Positions 12,013 to 25,406 of a DNA stretch of 64,000 bases are shown piece by piece (within the stretch, counting starts at the first letter, position 1; each line of letters starts with the position of its first letter). The position numbers and the translations under genes were made by a program. This DNA is from Lantana camara (lineage: Eukaryota > Streptophyta > Magnoliopsida > Lamiales > Verbenaceae): the NCBI GenBank assembly GCA_037501455.1, contig CM074860.1:45766501-45830500 (forward strand). The letters run 5' to 3'. Under the pieces are notes generated by a model. That model worked only from the letters and a program-made list of their open reading frames with translations. It ran no database searches and was not told where the DNA came from.

Positions 12013-12774
12013 ATAGTAAGGGTTTGACCCGACCCTTTGACCCGACATGTGAATAGTAACCTGTGAATAGTAATCATGAACAGTAATCTTGAATAGTGCT
12101 TTTGAATAGTAAAAATGAAATAAAGCTTGTGCTTTCTTAATAGACATTTGAACCTAGGGTTTCCATATCCAGGGTCTAAAATGTGTTTTCTTTCGTGGAC
12201 TTGTTTCTTAACCTAAGGTTTGCGATAGGATTCATAATTTGACTAAAGCTTACTCGGTTATAGTAAGATCATAGTCTAACGTTAAGAGTAACTCACTTTG
12301 ACGTATTCCTTTGTGTGTTACCTTTCTTGAATACCTTAAATGGTATTACTCTCTTGTGTTACATGTTCTTTACATGTTCCTTGTTCATTTGTTTCTTGCA
12401 TTTCATATGCATCTTGGTTAGTAGTGGGTCTTAGTTGTTAAGCTCACTCTAGTACACCACCTACAGGAGTTAAAGTTGAGCACTGGGATCCCCAGGGCAC
12501 CGCATAATCTGTCTACCTGCCTTTTTGTTACTATTAGGTGAGGTGAAGTTATAAATGTTTTCCAACTGGAACCACGATTATACTATCGTATCATATGTTT
12601 TCAAATTCAAAGCTAAACCTTGTTTTGAACTATCCCTGTTATCGGGACATTCTCTTGAAAGGATCATTCATACTTTAATGGTATACCTTGATCTACAGCA
12701 CATGTTTTCCAAAGTTCTGCATTCTTGTTCAAAGACAGTTACATGTTTTGCATATGTTTTCAAAGTACAGTTTA

Positions 12775-12872
12775 CAGACAGAATCACATGTTTTCAGACA
12801 GAATCATATGTTTTACAGACAGAATCACATGTTTTCAGACAGAATCATATGTTTTACAGACAACATCATATG
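12775..12872 (+). repeat. 20-22 bp tandem repeat in S1, about 5 units
   Basis: Units of CAGACAGAATCACATGTTTT alternate with CATATG variants and an extra AC-containing form. S2 holds only about 3 units at the same place (21190-21249). Confidence 0.85.
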
Positions 12873-13205
12873 TTACAGTTACAGTTTCACATGTTATTGT
12901 TAGCATACTGGAGTGGTACTCTGGTCACTGCTAAATCTTAAATGCAAGCATACAGTTTACAGTTTGGGCCCGGCGGTTATGTGTGGAGGTGATGCTCGGG
13001 AGGTGAGCGCCAACGACATCACCAATATCGGCCGCCACACTTAGACAATTGACACCGACTTTTAACAGGAGGTTTGTTAAGTCAGGACAATCTGTCTGAG
13101 AATGGACAGCAAATCTGTTCCCATTACATGTTTACAGGTCGCCTAGGGCTAGCTACCCGAAGTGACAACCGGTGGAGGATGGTGCATGTTTGTATGTGTT
13201 GGTAA

Positions 13206-13365
13206 GAGTTGTTGTTGACCTTGGTCCAATAGTCTACTGTGTGCGGAGTTGTCGTTGACCTTGGTCCAATGCTCTACTTTATGTGGGGTTATTGTTGATC
13301 TTGGTCCGATACTCTACTATACGTGGAATTATTGTTGATCCTGGTCCGATGCTCAACCAAATCAT
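13206..13365 (+). repeat. 40-bp tandem repeat x4 in S1
   Basis: Four exact-period units start at 13206, 13246, 13286 and 13326, with core GTTGACCTTGGTCC and its variants. S2 has the same four at 21579-21738. Confidence 0.9.
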
Positions 13366-14552
13366 GTTTTCTGGAGTAAGGATGGAGGAGCCTAGCTTGC
13401 GGGTAAAATTCTGTTTCATAAAGGATGGTTCATATCTGGAAAAGTTCACTTTACCCTTATCCCGTTTTATGAAAGAACTATGAACCATCAACAGCATATG
13501 TGTGCGCATGTGATAGCATTCATGAAAATGTTTTATAACGTGCATTCTTTTACAGCATCGCATTCAAAGAGTTTTATCAACCGAAATTGTTTCGAGTTCT
13601 TCTTTAAAGCATCGCATTTAACAGTTTCGAACTTTACTTCAAGTTCTTTAATTCAGTACTTTCTTTAAAGTATTCCCTCACTTAGTCCTTTTGACTAATA
13701 CCTCTCCCGTTTTCTTACCTCGTGGTTTCAGGTCTTGCAGCCGCAGTCTAGAGGTATCTTGAAGCTCTAGATTGTCATTTTTGTTTCAGTCAGGACTTAG
13801 TATTACTTCCTTTTGTGTCCTGCATATGTTTTATGGCTGCATCACTTTATACTTCTGTATATGTTTCTGAATACTTGAGTATATTTGTTATACTCTTTCT
13901 GCTACTCTGTTACCGATATTTTGAACTCTGCTATATTGGTACTTATATGTGAATCTGTTATATGTTCTGATATGCCGAGTCTCTCTTACACGATCAATAT
14001 GTTCTTGCTTGTTACATGCCATCACGCACATGTTTTGAAAAGTTCTAAAATACTCTGATTTTCCGCTGCATAGCCACATCGTTGTACATGTATAGTTCTG
14101 ATAGACAGCCGTTCGCTGGAGTATTTCTTGAGTGATGGCTCACACCATTACTTGAGAGGTGCTTCAGTGCGGGGGTTGAGACGCCGCTCTCCTCTTGTTC
14201 TGGTACGGGTGGGGGCGTTACAAATTTGCTACGTATTTCGTGTTATTTAACTTCCGATTATGACTTGAATGTCTTTACTTGTCTATTTTCTCTAGTTGTA
14301 AACATAATATCATGCGTGTTATAATTGTTATATGAATTCTTGGATTGAATTGTTATGAAATGTGTAAGGATTGAACTTAATGAATATGAACGCTTCCTTG
14401 AGCGAATGAATGATTTGTCTTTATATGATTTAAATGCATTAATAGTGCACATGAACGTGTTCATTACATAATATTATCTCTTATGCATTTATAACATGAT
14501 TCATTGCATGTCGTGCGTCATATGTGGTTCATTTTTATTGTCTTCTTTACAG

Positions 14553-14621
14553 TTTTCTCCAGGGCGGAGATGCCGGGTTCATAGGACACTTTCGAGTCTC
14601 CTTTTCTTCTTGATATTGTTG
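14553..14621 (+). other. Putative short LTR exon, 3' LTR copy of NA-A
   Basis: 69 bp between CTTTACAG and GTAAGAGG, same length and borders as 3466-3534. The sequence before the acceptor differs (a ~30 bp deletion) but an AG acceptor with a pyrimidine-rich stretch is kept. Confidence 0.5.
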
Positions 14622-15804
14622 GTAAGAGGTGTACAGGTGGGTTTCTCTACTATTTAGTTAAATGACCCTATATACTTCCAATGTGTAAAGATTTATGCCA
14701 AAAATATATATGTACATAGAGTCGTTTTCAAGGGTCAATGATTTTAAAAGTAAAGCCTTTCGTTTATGAACCTACCAAATGTTTTGGCTAGAAAAGAATG
14801 AATGAATGCACAGAATGGGGCCCAGGGACTTGGTGTGAGTGGTGACCCGAGGAGGCATGGGCTGACAGTGATCCCTCACACTAGTTCCACCAATGAATGG
14901 CGTAACCGGACCTCGTTAGGAGTTAGCGAGGAATGGACGCTGAGTGCCATCTGGAGAGTCATGTTCCCCTTTTGGTCAATGAATGTATGGTTCGGGCCGA
15001 TCACCCGGCCATCACCCGGAGGAAGAAGGTGTAAATGTTATTGAATGTGCATGAAAGAATGTAATGCATGAAAGAAAGAAAGAATGAATGACTGTTTAAT
15101 GAACTACACAAGGTGTTGGTTGGAGATAATGCACGCCCACTCGTCGGGCCACAAACGACCTAATGAAAAATGAATGTTATAATCCCTTTTGATGATCATT
15201 TATTTAGCGCACTTGGGAAATGCTCTAAAAACCTCATTCGGGGATTATAACTTGCATGTGAATGCTTACTTATTGTTGTATATGCTATTATGCCTCATTT
15301 TATAACCACCAGTCTCGTATAGACTGAACCCGGATTGTTTTCAGTGTTTTTGCAGGTTTGGAGTGCTAGGCGGGAAGTCAATACTATTAAGTCTTTCGAC
15401 TAAGTCAGAGTCTGTCCATGTGCATATTGAATCATGATTTGGTTAAGTACGAAGCAGTAAGATTTGTAATGATTGTTACATTTATCATGAATCCAAGATA
15501 AGCTTACAGGAGTAGAAAGAATCTGGAATTGATGTTTTATGATTTTTTTTGAATTTCGGGATTAGGTATCTATGCTAGTTGAACCCGTTGCTCTTTGCTT
15601 ATCGTGCTATTTATGTATGTACTTTGCTTCCGCATTGATAATATTTCTTTTATGGTCTCTTTGGTTGCGAAAGTTAGCCCCGCCTAGCTTAGCCAGTGTG
15701 TATGTCCCCGTTCGCCGTGATTTAGCTCGGGTATGGATTGTCCATTTCATATTCGGGTCGGGTCTCGGTGCGGGGGATATGGTACCTTACGCTCGGGTGC
15801 TACA

Positions 15805-16636
15805 AATGTGCATGAATATATTTCCATGGAAGCTAGGTTATGGTGGAGAATCATATAGCAAAGCATGTTAGGAGGAAGTGATAGAAGTAATTATGCTAGA
15901 AATACTCAATTGTTTACAGGTTGAGCGTTTGGAGAAAACTGTCAATTTTGCTAAGTTGTGCCCAAATGCCTGTTTCTTGCCTTTTTCATTGTTTCTTTCC
16001 ATTTATTGAACCTCATATGTGTTATATATTCTTTACTTCAAGTATAAGTGCTCTTATATAGGTATATCGTTTTACTAAAGTTGCATGAAAGATGCCTAAA
16101 CTTGCCTTAAATGATCTTTAATGTGATAGTTAATTCTTAAAGTGCTATGATTGCTTATATTTGGTCATTCATTGCATAATTATGGTTTTGTTGCATATGA
16201 ATGTATACTCATATCATTTCATGGCGTTGTTTTGCATCACCGAGAGTCTCCAGTTGGTCCGTTTGGGTCTAATGTCAACCGTAAACGTGTCATTTGTTCA
16301 GGTGATCCTTCCAAGGACCCGGTGGTTTAGGTTGTATCTTGTTTGAGTTCTCTTTTGTCGAGATTGCCAAGGTGAGGTTATTCTCTTACTGTAATCAAAA
16401 CTATACCGATGTTATGGCCTACACGATTTGACTGTTACTCACCCGAACTATTATACATATATGTAATTATGTATTAAATAAGTCATTGCCTATTATTTTC
16501 CGGGTTTTACCGGAAATGGTTTCTAATATCAAATAAGTTATACATATATGCTCTCAAGCGTGGGTTCATGAATCTCAAATGAAAATGGAAATTTATCTTA
16601 CCTGCATTGTATAACAAGTGCTTCTAGGGCCCGAGA
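15805..16636 (+). mobile_element. 3' LTR of E1, right part (truncated)
   Basis: Continues E1's LTR after NA-A. It contains its own short exon-like segment at 16302-16371 (70 bp) between TTTGTTCAG and GTGAGGTTATT, so it belongs to the same LTR architecture. The GCTAGGCGGG part and the LTR end are missing: sequence switches to C1 at 16637. Confidence 0.6.
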
Positions 16637-19568
16637 TGTAACGCCCCGGTTCCGAATAAACAGGTAAGTACACCAAGTGTGAGTTTGTGAGCGTAGGATT
16701 TATTTTAATTCTTTTATTTATCTATTTTTCCTACATGACATCAAATAATTTATAAATTTCATATCATATCCTAACATGCATACAAATTATGTGGCATATC
16801 AAGTATGTAATTTATTTGTGTATTTATAATACAACTTGATTAAATTAAAGTTGTGAAACAATTACATATTTAATCGACGAAAATGTTCATATGTAATTTG
16901 AGATTCTATAAGTACTTGAATAGACATAGATGTTATTAGAGTGAACAAGAATTCAATTGAGGTTAGGTACACGATACGTGAGAGTTAATTTCTTGTTTTC
17001 GCCACTTACAATCCGTATCCCTAATTATTTAACGAAACTTAAATTGGTGGATTATGTGCTAAAGTGAAAATGTTTGTATAATTCGGAAAATAAATAAATA
17101 AACAAAGAAAGACTAGTTGGACTGAATTAATTTCATCTACCAATTTAAGGGAACAATTGCTTAACTATTAAATTAGGAGGTTTTAAATGCAATTAAGATG
17201 AAATTGTTGTTGACTCCTTTCCATTTCACTACACGTACATCATTGCTTTTTTTTTTATTATTTCCCCCAACAAGCCTTGTATTGATCAGCCAAAAAGAGA
17301 AGGAAAATTCCATTTCTCCATTTCTCTTGTTTGCCATCTCTCACGTTACATACCAAGAACAGCACCTTACTCCTTCTTTCCTCTTCCCATCGTGTTCCAG
17401 TCACGCAAGCCGAACACCATCCTAAGAAATCCTCCTTCTTGATTGTCCCCTTGCTCTTCCTCACTTCGGTTTAGTTAGCTCGCCACCTCTCTTCGAATTT
17501 CAGCAGCTAACAACAGGTAGAATCCATGTTGTGATTCCTTTCTCCATTTAACAAGATGATATGGTGTATACATGTGCTGATAGATTTAAACATGATAGAG
17601 TGATGGAGGTCCTGCAAATATATGTTAGAGTTGATAATATTTGATCATGATAAATGAATTTTATGGGCTGAGAACTGATATAAGGCATGCTGGAAGTTAG
17701 CAGAACATGAAAATCTTAGAAGCTTGCATCCTAGAGTTGAGCAGCAATTGTCTTGAACGAATCTGTCAATTTTCATGGCTAAGTACATGAATCATAGCTT
17801 GTTAGAATGAGGAAATCTGATGGTTTTTGTGTCAAACAGTCTGAATACAAGTGAGTTTGTATGATTCTAAGGTTCGGGAATGATGTAGGTATGAATTAGG
17901 AGTGAATTTTGGTGCTGTCATGGTTTGTGCAGTAACTTTGAACGTGAATTCCGAACACATACGACCTTATTTTTCAAAACTGTTTGAACTGACTATTCCT
18001 CACATATTCAGGTCTCTCTCCGTAAAATTTCGTGTTCATCCGACTCCGTTTGATACTCCGAAAAAAATCCCGAAAATTGCCTCAGACCCCTGTTTTACCC
18101 TGTTTTCTGATCTGGAACTGCAGCCCGAGCAGAATAAGTAAACCTTCGAATTTTCCAAAATTGTTTTACAGGGGTATTCTTATATGTGTCTGGAGTATAC
18201 CTACAAAAATTCAGAATTTTTCGACTTCGTTTGATATGGTAACGAAATTTTTCTCTCAAACCTGTCACAGCACAAGAGTTGTTGTTTTGTTCCAGTTTTT
18301 ACACTAAAATCGGCCTTCATACACAAACATTCATGATTTGAGGCTTATATTATTTGAAAGTTATACGTGTCTAGTTCACTAGGAATTTTACGGATCATTA
18401 AAATAGCGTCTGAGCAATGAGATATCGCGATTTTTCAACAAGGTGTACCTGCAAAAAGTTTCTGCACAATATGGTTATTTGAGAATTTGCTTGTAACAGC
18501 CCAAAACAGGGCATGGATGAAAACAGTAAGTTAAGGCAGTGGTAAAGCGTTTATAGACCGTGATCCAACTTTTTGAATCATCATGCATTGCATTCTTACA
18601 TGAACTTGGTGCTCGTATATGATCTGACATGTTTTAAGGGGGAATTCTTGACCTTTGATACAGTTTACTATTCATAACCCGAGCCTACCTTGTTCATATT
18701 GCTACTCGAACCCTAGAGGTTCATCACACATGTTTCCCAATTGTTTGAACTTGTTTCCTGAGCTCAGAGAGTCTTTCTTGAGCCATAAGGGTATTTTTGG
18801 AACTTACCGACCAAAGTTACTATTCATCAGAAAATGAGCTTTTGATTCTGATACCTTTTTCTACCCAAGTTACAGTCGAATCGATCCTTGAGTCGAGACG
18901 AGTCTTTTGATATTATTCTTGGCTTGGAAATCCATTCCGGAACTTTGTTTTATTGAAAACGTTTTTGAAAACCTAGTTTACTATTCCTTTTACGAACGGT
19001 TTTCATTCGGAAAATGTTTTCTCTTCGGATTTGCACTACTTGAGCTATTTCAAGATTTTTGAGATGTTTTACAACTCTTGATTCAAACCCTAGCTTGAAA
19101 TTTTGAAGCGTACGTTCGTACGTGAGAATTCACTATTCATCCTACGTTTTCAACTTTTTAACGGTAAAACGTTTTATAGTCGATTTTGGACTCAAAACGC
19201 TTCTTGATTTATTTATTGAATTTTGGAAGCAATCCGGACTTGAAAATCATTCTAGAAAGTCGTTTTTCACTCATGTCGAGTTTCGAGCTCAAAACTTTTA
19301 TTCATTAAAACTAATGTATCTTTCAAACGGTAAATCCGATTTCGACGAATGAATATGCGTTTCGAAGCTAATTTTCTTGCCGTCGGAATGGTTACACTTC
19401 CAGCCACTTATCCTTGAGTCTTGGGGGACGAAATTACAGAATTACCCCCAGCAGTCCCATTTTTAGCTTCAACATCCCTAAAGCTTCTAGAAGATACAAG
19501 TGGATGAACTCTTGTTTTTCTCTCCTTTAAGCCATTTCTATTTGCAAGGTGAGGGGCTTCTTCACACC

Positions 19569-19576
19569 TATATATA
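19569..19576 (+). promoter_or_regulatory. TATA box of the S2 LTR
   Basis: TATATATA in the same context as S1 (TTCACACC before, CCCCTC after). Confidence 0.6.
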
Positions 19577-21578
19577 CCCCTCCCATGGCATTTCATTCCT
19601 TGCTCAAAGTTGTGTTGACAACACCCTTTCTCTCCCTCTCCTCCCCCTCTTGCCGTCGGCACCCCCCATTAGAAGCTAGGTTAGTTTGTTTTGTTTAGTT
19701 TATGTTTTTATGTTATGGTATGTTTATATTATGTTTAGGTTGAGTCTTAGGGTCTTCCCTAAGCCATATAGGATTTTATTTTATGCATTTATTATATAGT
19801 TTTCATGATATGTTTTGATAGTTGCTTATATGATTTAATTGTTTAGTATATGCATGAATATGTTATCAATTGCTCTAGTATATGCTATGATCATGTGATA
19901 TGGTTGTTATATTATGAGAACTGATGCATGATTATGGAATTTAAATTATGTTCATGCATGTTAGCTAATGGAATAGTGATTTACAATTAATTATGTCACA
20001 ACTTGTTACATGTTGATATTGAATTAAATTGTTACATGTTACATGCCTAAAGGTTCATGATATATGATATGATATGATATGATATATGTTGTGACATGTT
20101 GTCACATTGTTATATGACTCTTGATTTATGAATTGAGCTTATGATATGATTTGGATTAATGGAATAGTGCCTTGATCATATGTTATACACTTTAATAGTG
20201 TCATATGTTATAACCTAAGATAGAATAGTGTTTCATAACTTGATCTTATGCCTTAATTGGATCTCTTAACCATAGGTTATACCTTTAACCTAGATCACAC
20301 TTGATTATATTAACATGAACTTGAAACTATAGGTTATAATCAAGATCATAATTTAATTAGGGGGTGTGTGTGTGTGCATGCCGTGTGTGTGTGTGTGTGT
20401 TCGTGCATGGTGTGTGTGTGGGTGTGTGTATAGTAAGGGTTTGACCCGACCCTTTGACCCGACACGTGAATAGTAACCTGTGAATAGTAATCTTGAATAG
20501 TACTTTTGAATAGTGCTTTTGAATAGTAAAAATGAATTAAAACTTGTGCTTTCTTAATAGACATTTGCACCTAGGGTTTCCATATCCAGGGTCTAAAATG
20601 TGTTTTCAAAATGTGTTTTCTTTCGTGGACTTGTTTCTTAACCTAAGGTTTGCGATAGGATTCATAATTTGACTAAAGCTTATTCGGTTATAGTAAGATC
20701 ATAGTCTAACGTTGAGAGTAACTCACTTTGACGTATTCCTTTGTGTGTTACCTTTCTTGAATACCTTAAATGGTATTACTCTCTTGTGTTACATGTTCCT
20801 TGTTCATTGTTTCTTGCATTTCTTATGCATCTTGGTTAGTAGTGGGTCTTAGTTCTTAAGCTCACTCTAGTACACCACCTACAGGAGTTAAAGTTGAGCA
20901 CTGGGATCCCCAGGGCACCGCATAATCTGTCTACCTCCCTTTTGGTACTTAGGTGAGGTGAAGTTATAAATGTTTTCCAACTGGAACCACGATTATACTA
21001 TCGTATCATATGTTTTGAAATTCAAAGCTAAACCTTGTTTTGAACTACTCCCTTTTATCGGGACATTCTCTTGAAAGGATCATTCATACTTTAATAGTAT
21101 ACCTTGATCTACAGCACATGTTTTCCAAAGTTCTGCATTCTTGTTCAAAGACAGTTACATGTTTTGCATATGTTTTCAAAGTACAGTTTACAGACAGAAT
21201 CACATGTTTTCAGACAGAATCATATGTTTTACAGACATCATCATATGTTACTGTTACAGTTTCACATGTTATAGTTAGCATACTGGAGTATACTCTGGTC
21301 ACTGCTAATCTTAAATGCAAGCATACAGTTTACAGTTTGGGCCCGGCGGTTATGTGTGGAGGTGATGCTCGGGAGGTGAGCGCCAACGACATCACCAATA
21401 CCGGCCGCCACACTTAGACAATTGACACCGACTTTTAACAGGAGGTTTGTTAAGTCAGGACAATCTGTCTGGGAACGGACAGCAAATCTGTTCCCATTAC
21501 ATGTTTACAGGTCGCCTAGGGCTAGCTACCCGAAGTGACAACCGGTGGAGGATGGTGCATGTTTGTATGCATTGGTAA

Positions 21579-21738
21579 GAGTTGTTGTTGACCTTGGTCC
21601 GATAGTCTACTATGTGCGGAGTTGTTGTTGACCTTGGTCCGATGCTCTACTTTATGTGGGGTTATTGTTGATCTTGGTCCGATACTCTACTATACATGGA
21701 ATTATTGTTGATCCTGGTCCGATGCTCAACCAAATCAT
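21579..21738 (+). repeat. 40-bp tandem repeat x4 in S2
   Basis: Same array as 13206-13365 in S1, same period and copy number. Confidence 0.88.
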
Positions 21739-24457
21739 GTTTTTCTGGAGTAAGGATGGAGGAGCCTAGCTTGCGGGCAAAATTCTGTTTCATAAAGGAT
21801 GGTTCATATCTGGAAAAGTTCACTTTACCCTTATCCCGTTTTATGAAAGAACTATGAACCATCAACAGCATATGTGTGCGCGTGTGATAACATTCATGAA
21901 AATGTTTTATAACGTGCATTCTTTTACAGCATCGCATTCAAAGAGTTTTATCAATCGAACTTGTTTCAAGTTCTTCTTTAAAGCATCGCATTTAACAGTT
22001 TCGAACTTTACTTCAAGTTCTTTAATTCAGTACTTTCTTTAAAGTATTCCCTCGCTTAGTCCTTTTGACTAATACCTCTCCCGTTTTCTTGCCTCGTGGT
22101 TTCAGGTCTTGCAGCTGCAGTCTAGAGGTATCTTGAAGCTCTAGATTGTCATTTTTGTTTCAGTCAGGACTTATTATTACTTCCTTTTGTGTCCTGCATA
22201 TGTTTTATGGCTGCATCACTTTATGTTTCTGTATATGTTTCTGAATACTTGAGTATCTTCGTTATACTCTTTCTTCTACTCTGTTACCGATATTTTAAAC
22301 TCTGATGTATCGGTACTTATATGTGAATCTGTTATATGTTCTGATATGCCGAGTCTCTCTTACACGATCAATATGTTCTTGCTTGTTACATGCCGTCACG
22401 CACATGTTTTGAAAAGTTTTAAAATACTCTGATTTTTCGCTGCATAGCCACATCGTTGTACATGTATAGTTCTGATAGATAGCCATTCGCTGGAGTATTT
22501 CTTGAGTGATGGCTCACACCATTATTTGAGAGGTGCTTTAGTGCGGGGGTTGAGACGCCGCTCTCCTCTTGTTCTGGTACGGGTGGGGGCGTTACATTGC
22601 TTATGAACATTGTTGTATGCGGCGGAGCGGGTTACTGTAGCGGCGCGATTTCGCCGCTTCCGGCGGTGGTTTTCGACGGGGCTTGATGGTTTCCAAGGTT
22701 TTTCGACCCCCTGAGTTCATTTCCGGCATCAATTTCACCAGATCTTGGCCGTAGGTGGTGGTTCCGGCGACGTGGGCGGCGGCAGAATATTCGGCGGCCA
22801 ACGGGGGCCTTTTCCGGCCATCTTTTGGCCTCGGGCTCTTCACGAAAGTTGTTCGGAACGACGAGAAATAGTAGCCTATGATTAGGCGACTCCAGATTCG
22901 GCCAATTGGCGACGGATCGCGGTGGCATAGTGGCGGTGCAATGGCGGCGCAATGGCGGCGCTAGCTCCGAGGATTTTTCCGGCGAGCTAACTTAGGGCTT
23001 TCGAAGAGCTCGTCATGAGTAAGACAATGCCTTTTACGGATCGCATTTTGGTTCACCGTTTTGGAAGTAATTTGAGTTTGAAGATTTAGGGTTTTCGTGT
23101 TCTTAGATTTCAGATCTAGGACAATCGGCTTGGAATTTCTAGAAATTGATCGAGGATTCGGAACGGGCACGAAGACTTCATTCAGGATTGATTTTTTGGG
23201 ATTTTTCCGGCGACTTTCGATGGCGGCCCGGTGGCGGTCCGACCAAATTCCGTCAACTACAGTGGTGGCGTTCCGGTGGCGTTTGGTCAGAGTGTTCGTC
23301 TCGTTGTGGTGAGTTCAACGCCACTTTCCGTTCGTTAATCGGACACTCGATCTATTTATTATGAATTATTTTGCGTAATTGTGATTATTTGAATTAATTA
23401 TTTTAAGTGCAAATAAATTGGTTATTGTTGGTTTGTTGATCGAGATGTATTCCAATCGTATACGAAAACATGCATTGAATGGATTGTGATATGTATGAAT
23501 ATTTCAATTTACAATTTGAATCCGTTGTGATGAATTTATACTATGTGTTTAGATATGAAGGGGTGTTAGTGTAATATCTAGAAACTAATCTCTTATGTGA
23601 CTAAATAAACTTGAATGATATTTTAGAAGAACGAACATGTGGTGATTTCTCTATATGGATTTGAGATGTTTTCAATGTTATGTTTGATGTAAATTGTGTT
23701 TCCAATATTAAATTGAGATATATGAAAGATGCCTGAACAACTTGAGACTTTATGCATGATAGGAGTTAAAATTGTAATATCTTGATTTACTCTTACTACT
23801 ACAAAATAGTATATTATGAATTACGATAAATTGATAATTGTCATGCTTGTAAGTAATTAATTCCTAGTTGAATAATTGTATAAACACTTTAAACGAACAA
23901 TTATGCTTAGTAATCAACTAAGGGGATGTATGTGTAATAATTCTAAACTTTTATACATGACTTAGGGGATGTAAGTGTAATATTTATGAAACTATGAATG
24001 TGACTTGAGCTTGTGTACCAAACATGATGTGAAGTTGTAAAGTATGATCTTAAGTGAATTAAATGCACACTTTGTTTGTGTCAAGCATGCCATCTACGTA
24101 CAACAACTGTATGTTTATATGATCAAGTTGCTCTTACTTATGCACTTTATAACTCGACATGAACTTGATGCTTAATTCTAATATTATAATTGAACCCTGT
24201 GACATTGGATGATTTAATATGCATTTTGTGAATACATTGACTTCCTAAATTGATCTTACATCTTTGGATATGGAATTGCATGATGGTTGCTTGTAAATAT
24301 GACCTTGTTGAGCATTGATATGCCTTGAATGACCACGACACCTTATCCAAACACAACATGAACACTTATGCATAACCACGATCATGTTGAGCAATGTCGT
24401 GCGTCTTGTTTGGTTCATATAGAGTCTAAGTCTGGGCTTCTGTATGTCTTGTCACAG

Positions 24458-24530
24458 AGTTTGGTGGTGCCGGTGGGCCCGAGGTTTAGAGTGTTTGGCC
24501 CTTCACACTCTCAGACTCTACTTTCACGAG
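24458..24530 (+). other. Putative short LTR exon of C1
   Basis: 73 bp between TGTCACAG and GTGAGGTTTAGG. C2 (59049-59121, minus) and C3 (46869-46941, minus) have exactly 73 bp with the same borders. Confidence 0.5.
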
Positions 24531-25406
24531 GTGAGGTTTAGGATTTTGTATAGTTATGCGACCTATGGCCTTTATATGCTGATTTCTACCCTTGCATGCG
24601 AGTATACCTTATTATAAACACGTATGTGTTGTATATGATATGTTTATGACCTTGCGTGCGTCCTGCGTGGGTTGGGAGCCTTCGTGGCTTAAATTCCACA
24701 GCGTAGGGATATGTATAAAAACCAGTTTTTGAGGCATATGTAAGCTATTTTGGAAAGTTCAGTTATGTTATGATTCTGTAGCGAGTTAGCCATGATATAT
24801 GGTATCTATTCTATTATGTACTGTTCTGTTGTGGATCCGAGGAGCTACGAGTAATGGGGTCCCCCGGGACGGTTAGGGCCGTCGGGGTTTCAACCATATG
24901 CGTATATTCCAATTGAGTTATCATTACGCGACTCAGGGAGATAGGGAAGGCGTGATATCTTGAGCCTCCGGCTAAGGCCGAGGAGGACTCTTGTGGGTTC
25001 GCTACCCCCTTGAGGTCGAGTCTATTTTAGACGGTTTATTCTTGATGGTTTGGGGACGGTACATCTCCTCCATCATTGGTGTAGAGGATGGATTGATTTT
25101 GATTTATGTTCTGAGGAGTAAAGGTTGGAAGCTCGTACTCGCCGAGCATGTGTTCTTTTCTGTTATGGAATAATGAATCGGGATAGAGTCCTTTTGGAAA
25201 TGGTTTCTAAACTTATATCTATATTTATTTGGGTTATTTCAAAATGTTTTGGTATGCAACACCTATCCCCGGTTCATGAGCCCATCCTTTTATTCTGTGC
25301 TATGCTCTCTCTCTATATATATATTGTGGGTGTGCGTTAGGCCCCTCACTCGGTCAAGTTGACTGACCCCTCATTTAAACTTTTAGTTGCAGGTCTGTTG
25401 GCGTTT

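Larger units (their letters stand above)
10039..14222 (+). mobile_element. S1: solo LTR (4184 bp) with perfect TSD
   Basis: Starts TGTAACAGCCC and ends GGGGCGTTACA. AATTT is duplicated on both sides (10034-10038, 14223-14227), and removing the insert restores the NA-A LTR sequence seen at 3109-3125. It has no PBS, PPT or pol. A second copy, S2, matches it along its whole length, so this is one long LTR left by LTR-LTR recombination rather than a fragment. Confidence 0.88.
1125..15804 (+). mobile_element. NA-A: non-autonomous LARD-type LTR retrotransposon, complete but split by S1
   Basis: Two direct LTRs (1125-4709, 3585 bp; 8037-15804, 3579 bp after removing the insert) flank a 3.3 kb internal region with a Met-tRNA PBS and a PPT but no gag or pol. 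Flanking bases are CATGT (1120-1124) and AATGT (15805-15809), a 5-bp TSD with one mismatch. LTR and internal sizes match the LARD class (large retrotransposon derivatives). The element sits in E1's 3' LTR. Many differences between its LTRs show it is much older than TK1. Confidence 0.9.
8037..15804 (+). repeat. 3' LTR of NA-A, interrupted by S1
   Basis: Matches 1125-4709 throughout. Parts are 8037-10038 and 14228-15804, separated by S1 and its TSD. Corresponding parts: palindromes 9440-9640, AT microsatellites 9706-9952, short exon 14553-14621, box pair 15365-15374 and 15678-15687, LTR end GGGTGCTACA at 15804. Confidence 0.9.
18492..22596 (+). mobile_element. S2: solo LTR (4105 bp) with perfect TSD
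   Basis: Same family as S1: TGTAACAGCCC...GGGGCGTTACA, flanked by TTGCT at 18487-18491 and 22597-22601. It differs from S1 mainly by small indels, including fewer 20-22 bp repeat units and a shorter GT tract. No coding sequence. Confidence 0.88.

Noticed and set aside
10039..14222. DNA transposon with TGTAAC...GTTACA terminal inverted repeats
   Set aside because: The inverted ends are only six bases, TSDs are 5 bp, ends are TG...CA, and TK1's LTR has the same kind of ends. LTR origin is the simpler reading.
15805..16636. Possible host intergenic or genic sequence
   Set aside because: It follows NA-A's near-TSD and contains a short exon with GTGAGGTTA donor like the other LTRs, so it is better explained as E1's LTR.
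22601..22952. GC-rich Arg/Pro frames in C1 and 60413-60986 in C2 as a host exon
   Set aside because: The segment repeats in both C-type LTRs with frame-breaking differences and consists of GCCGCC/GGCGG runs; best read as LTR leader sequence.
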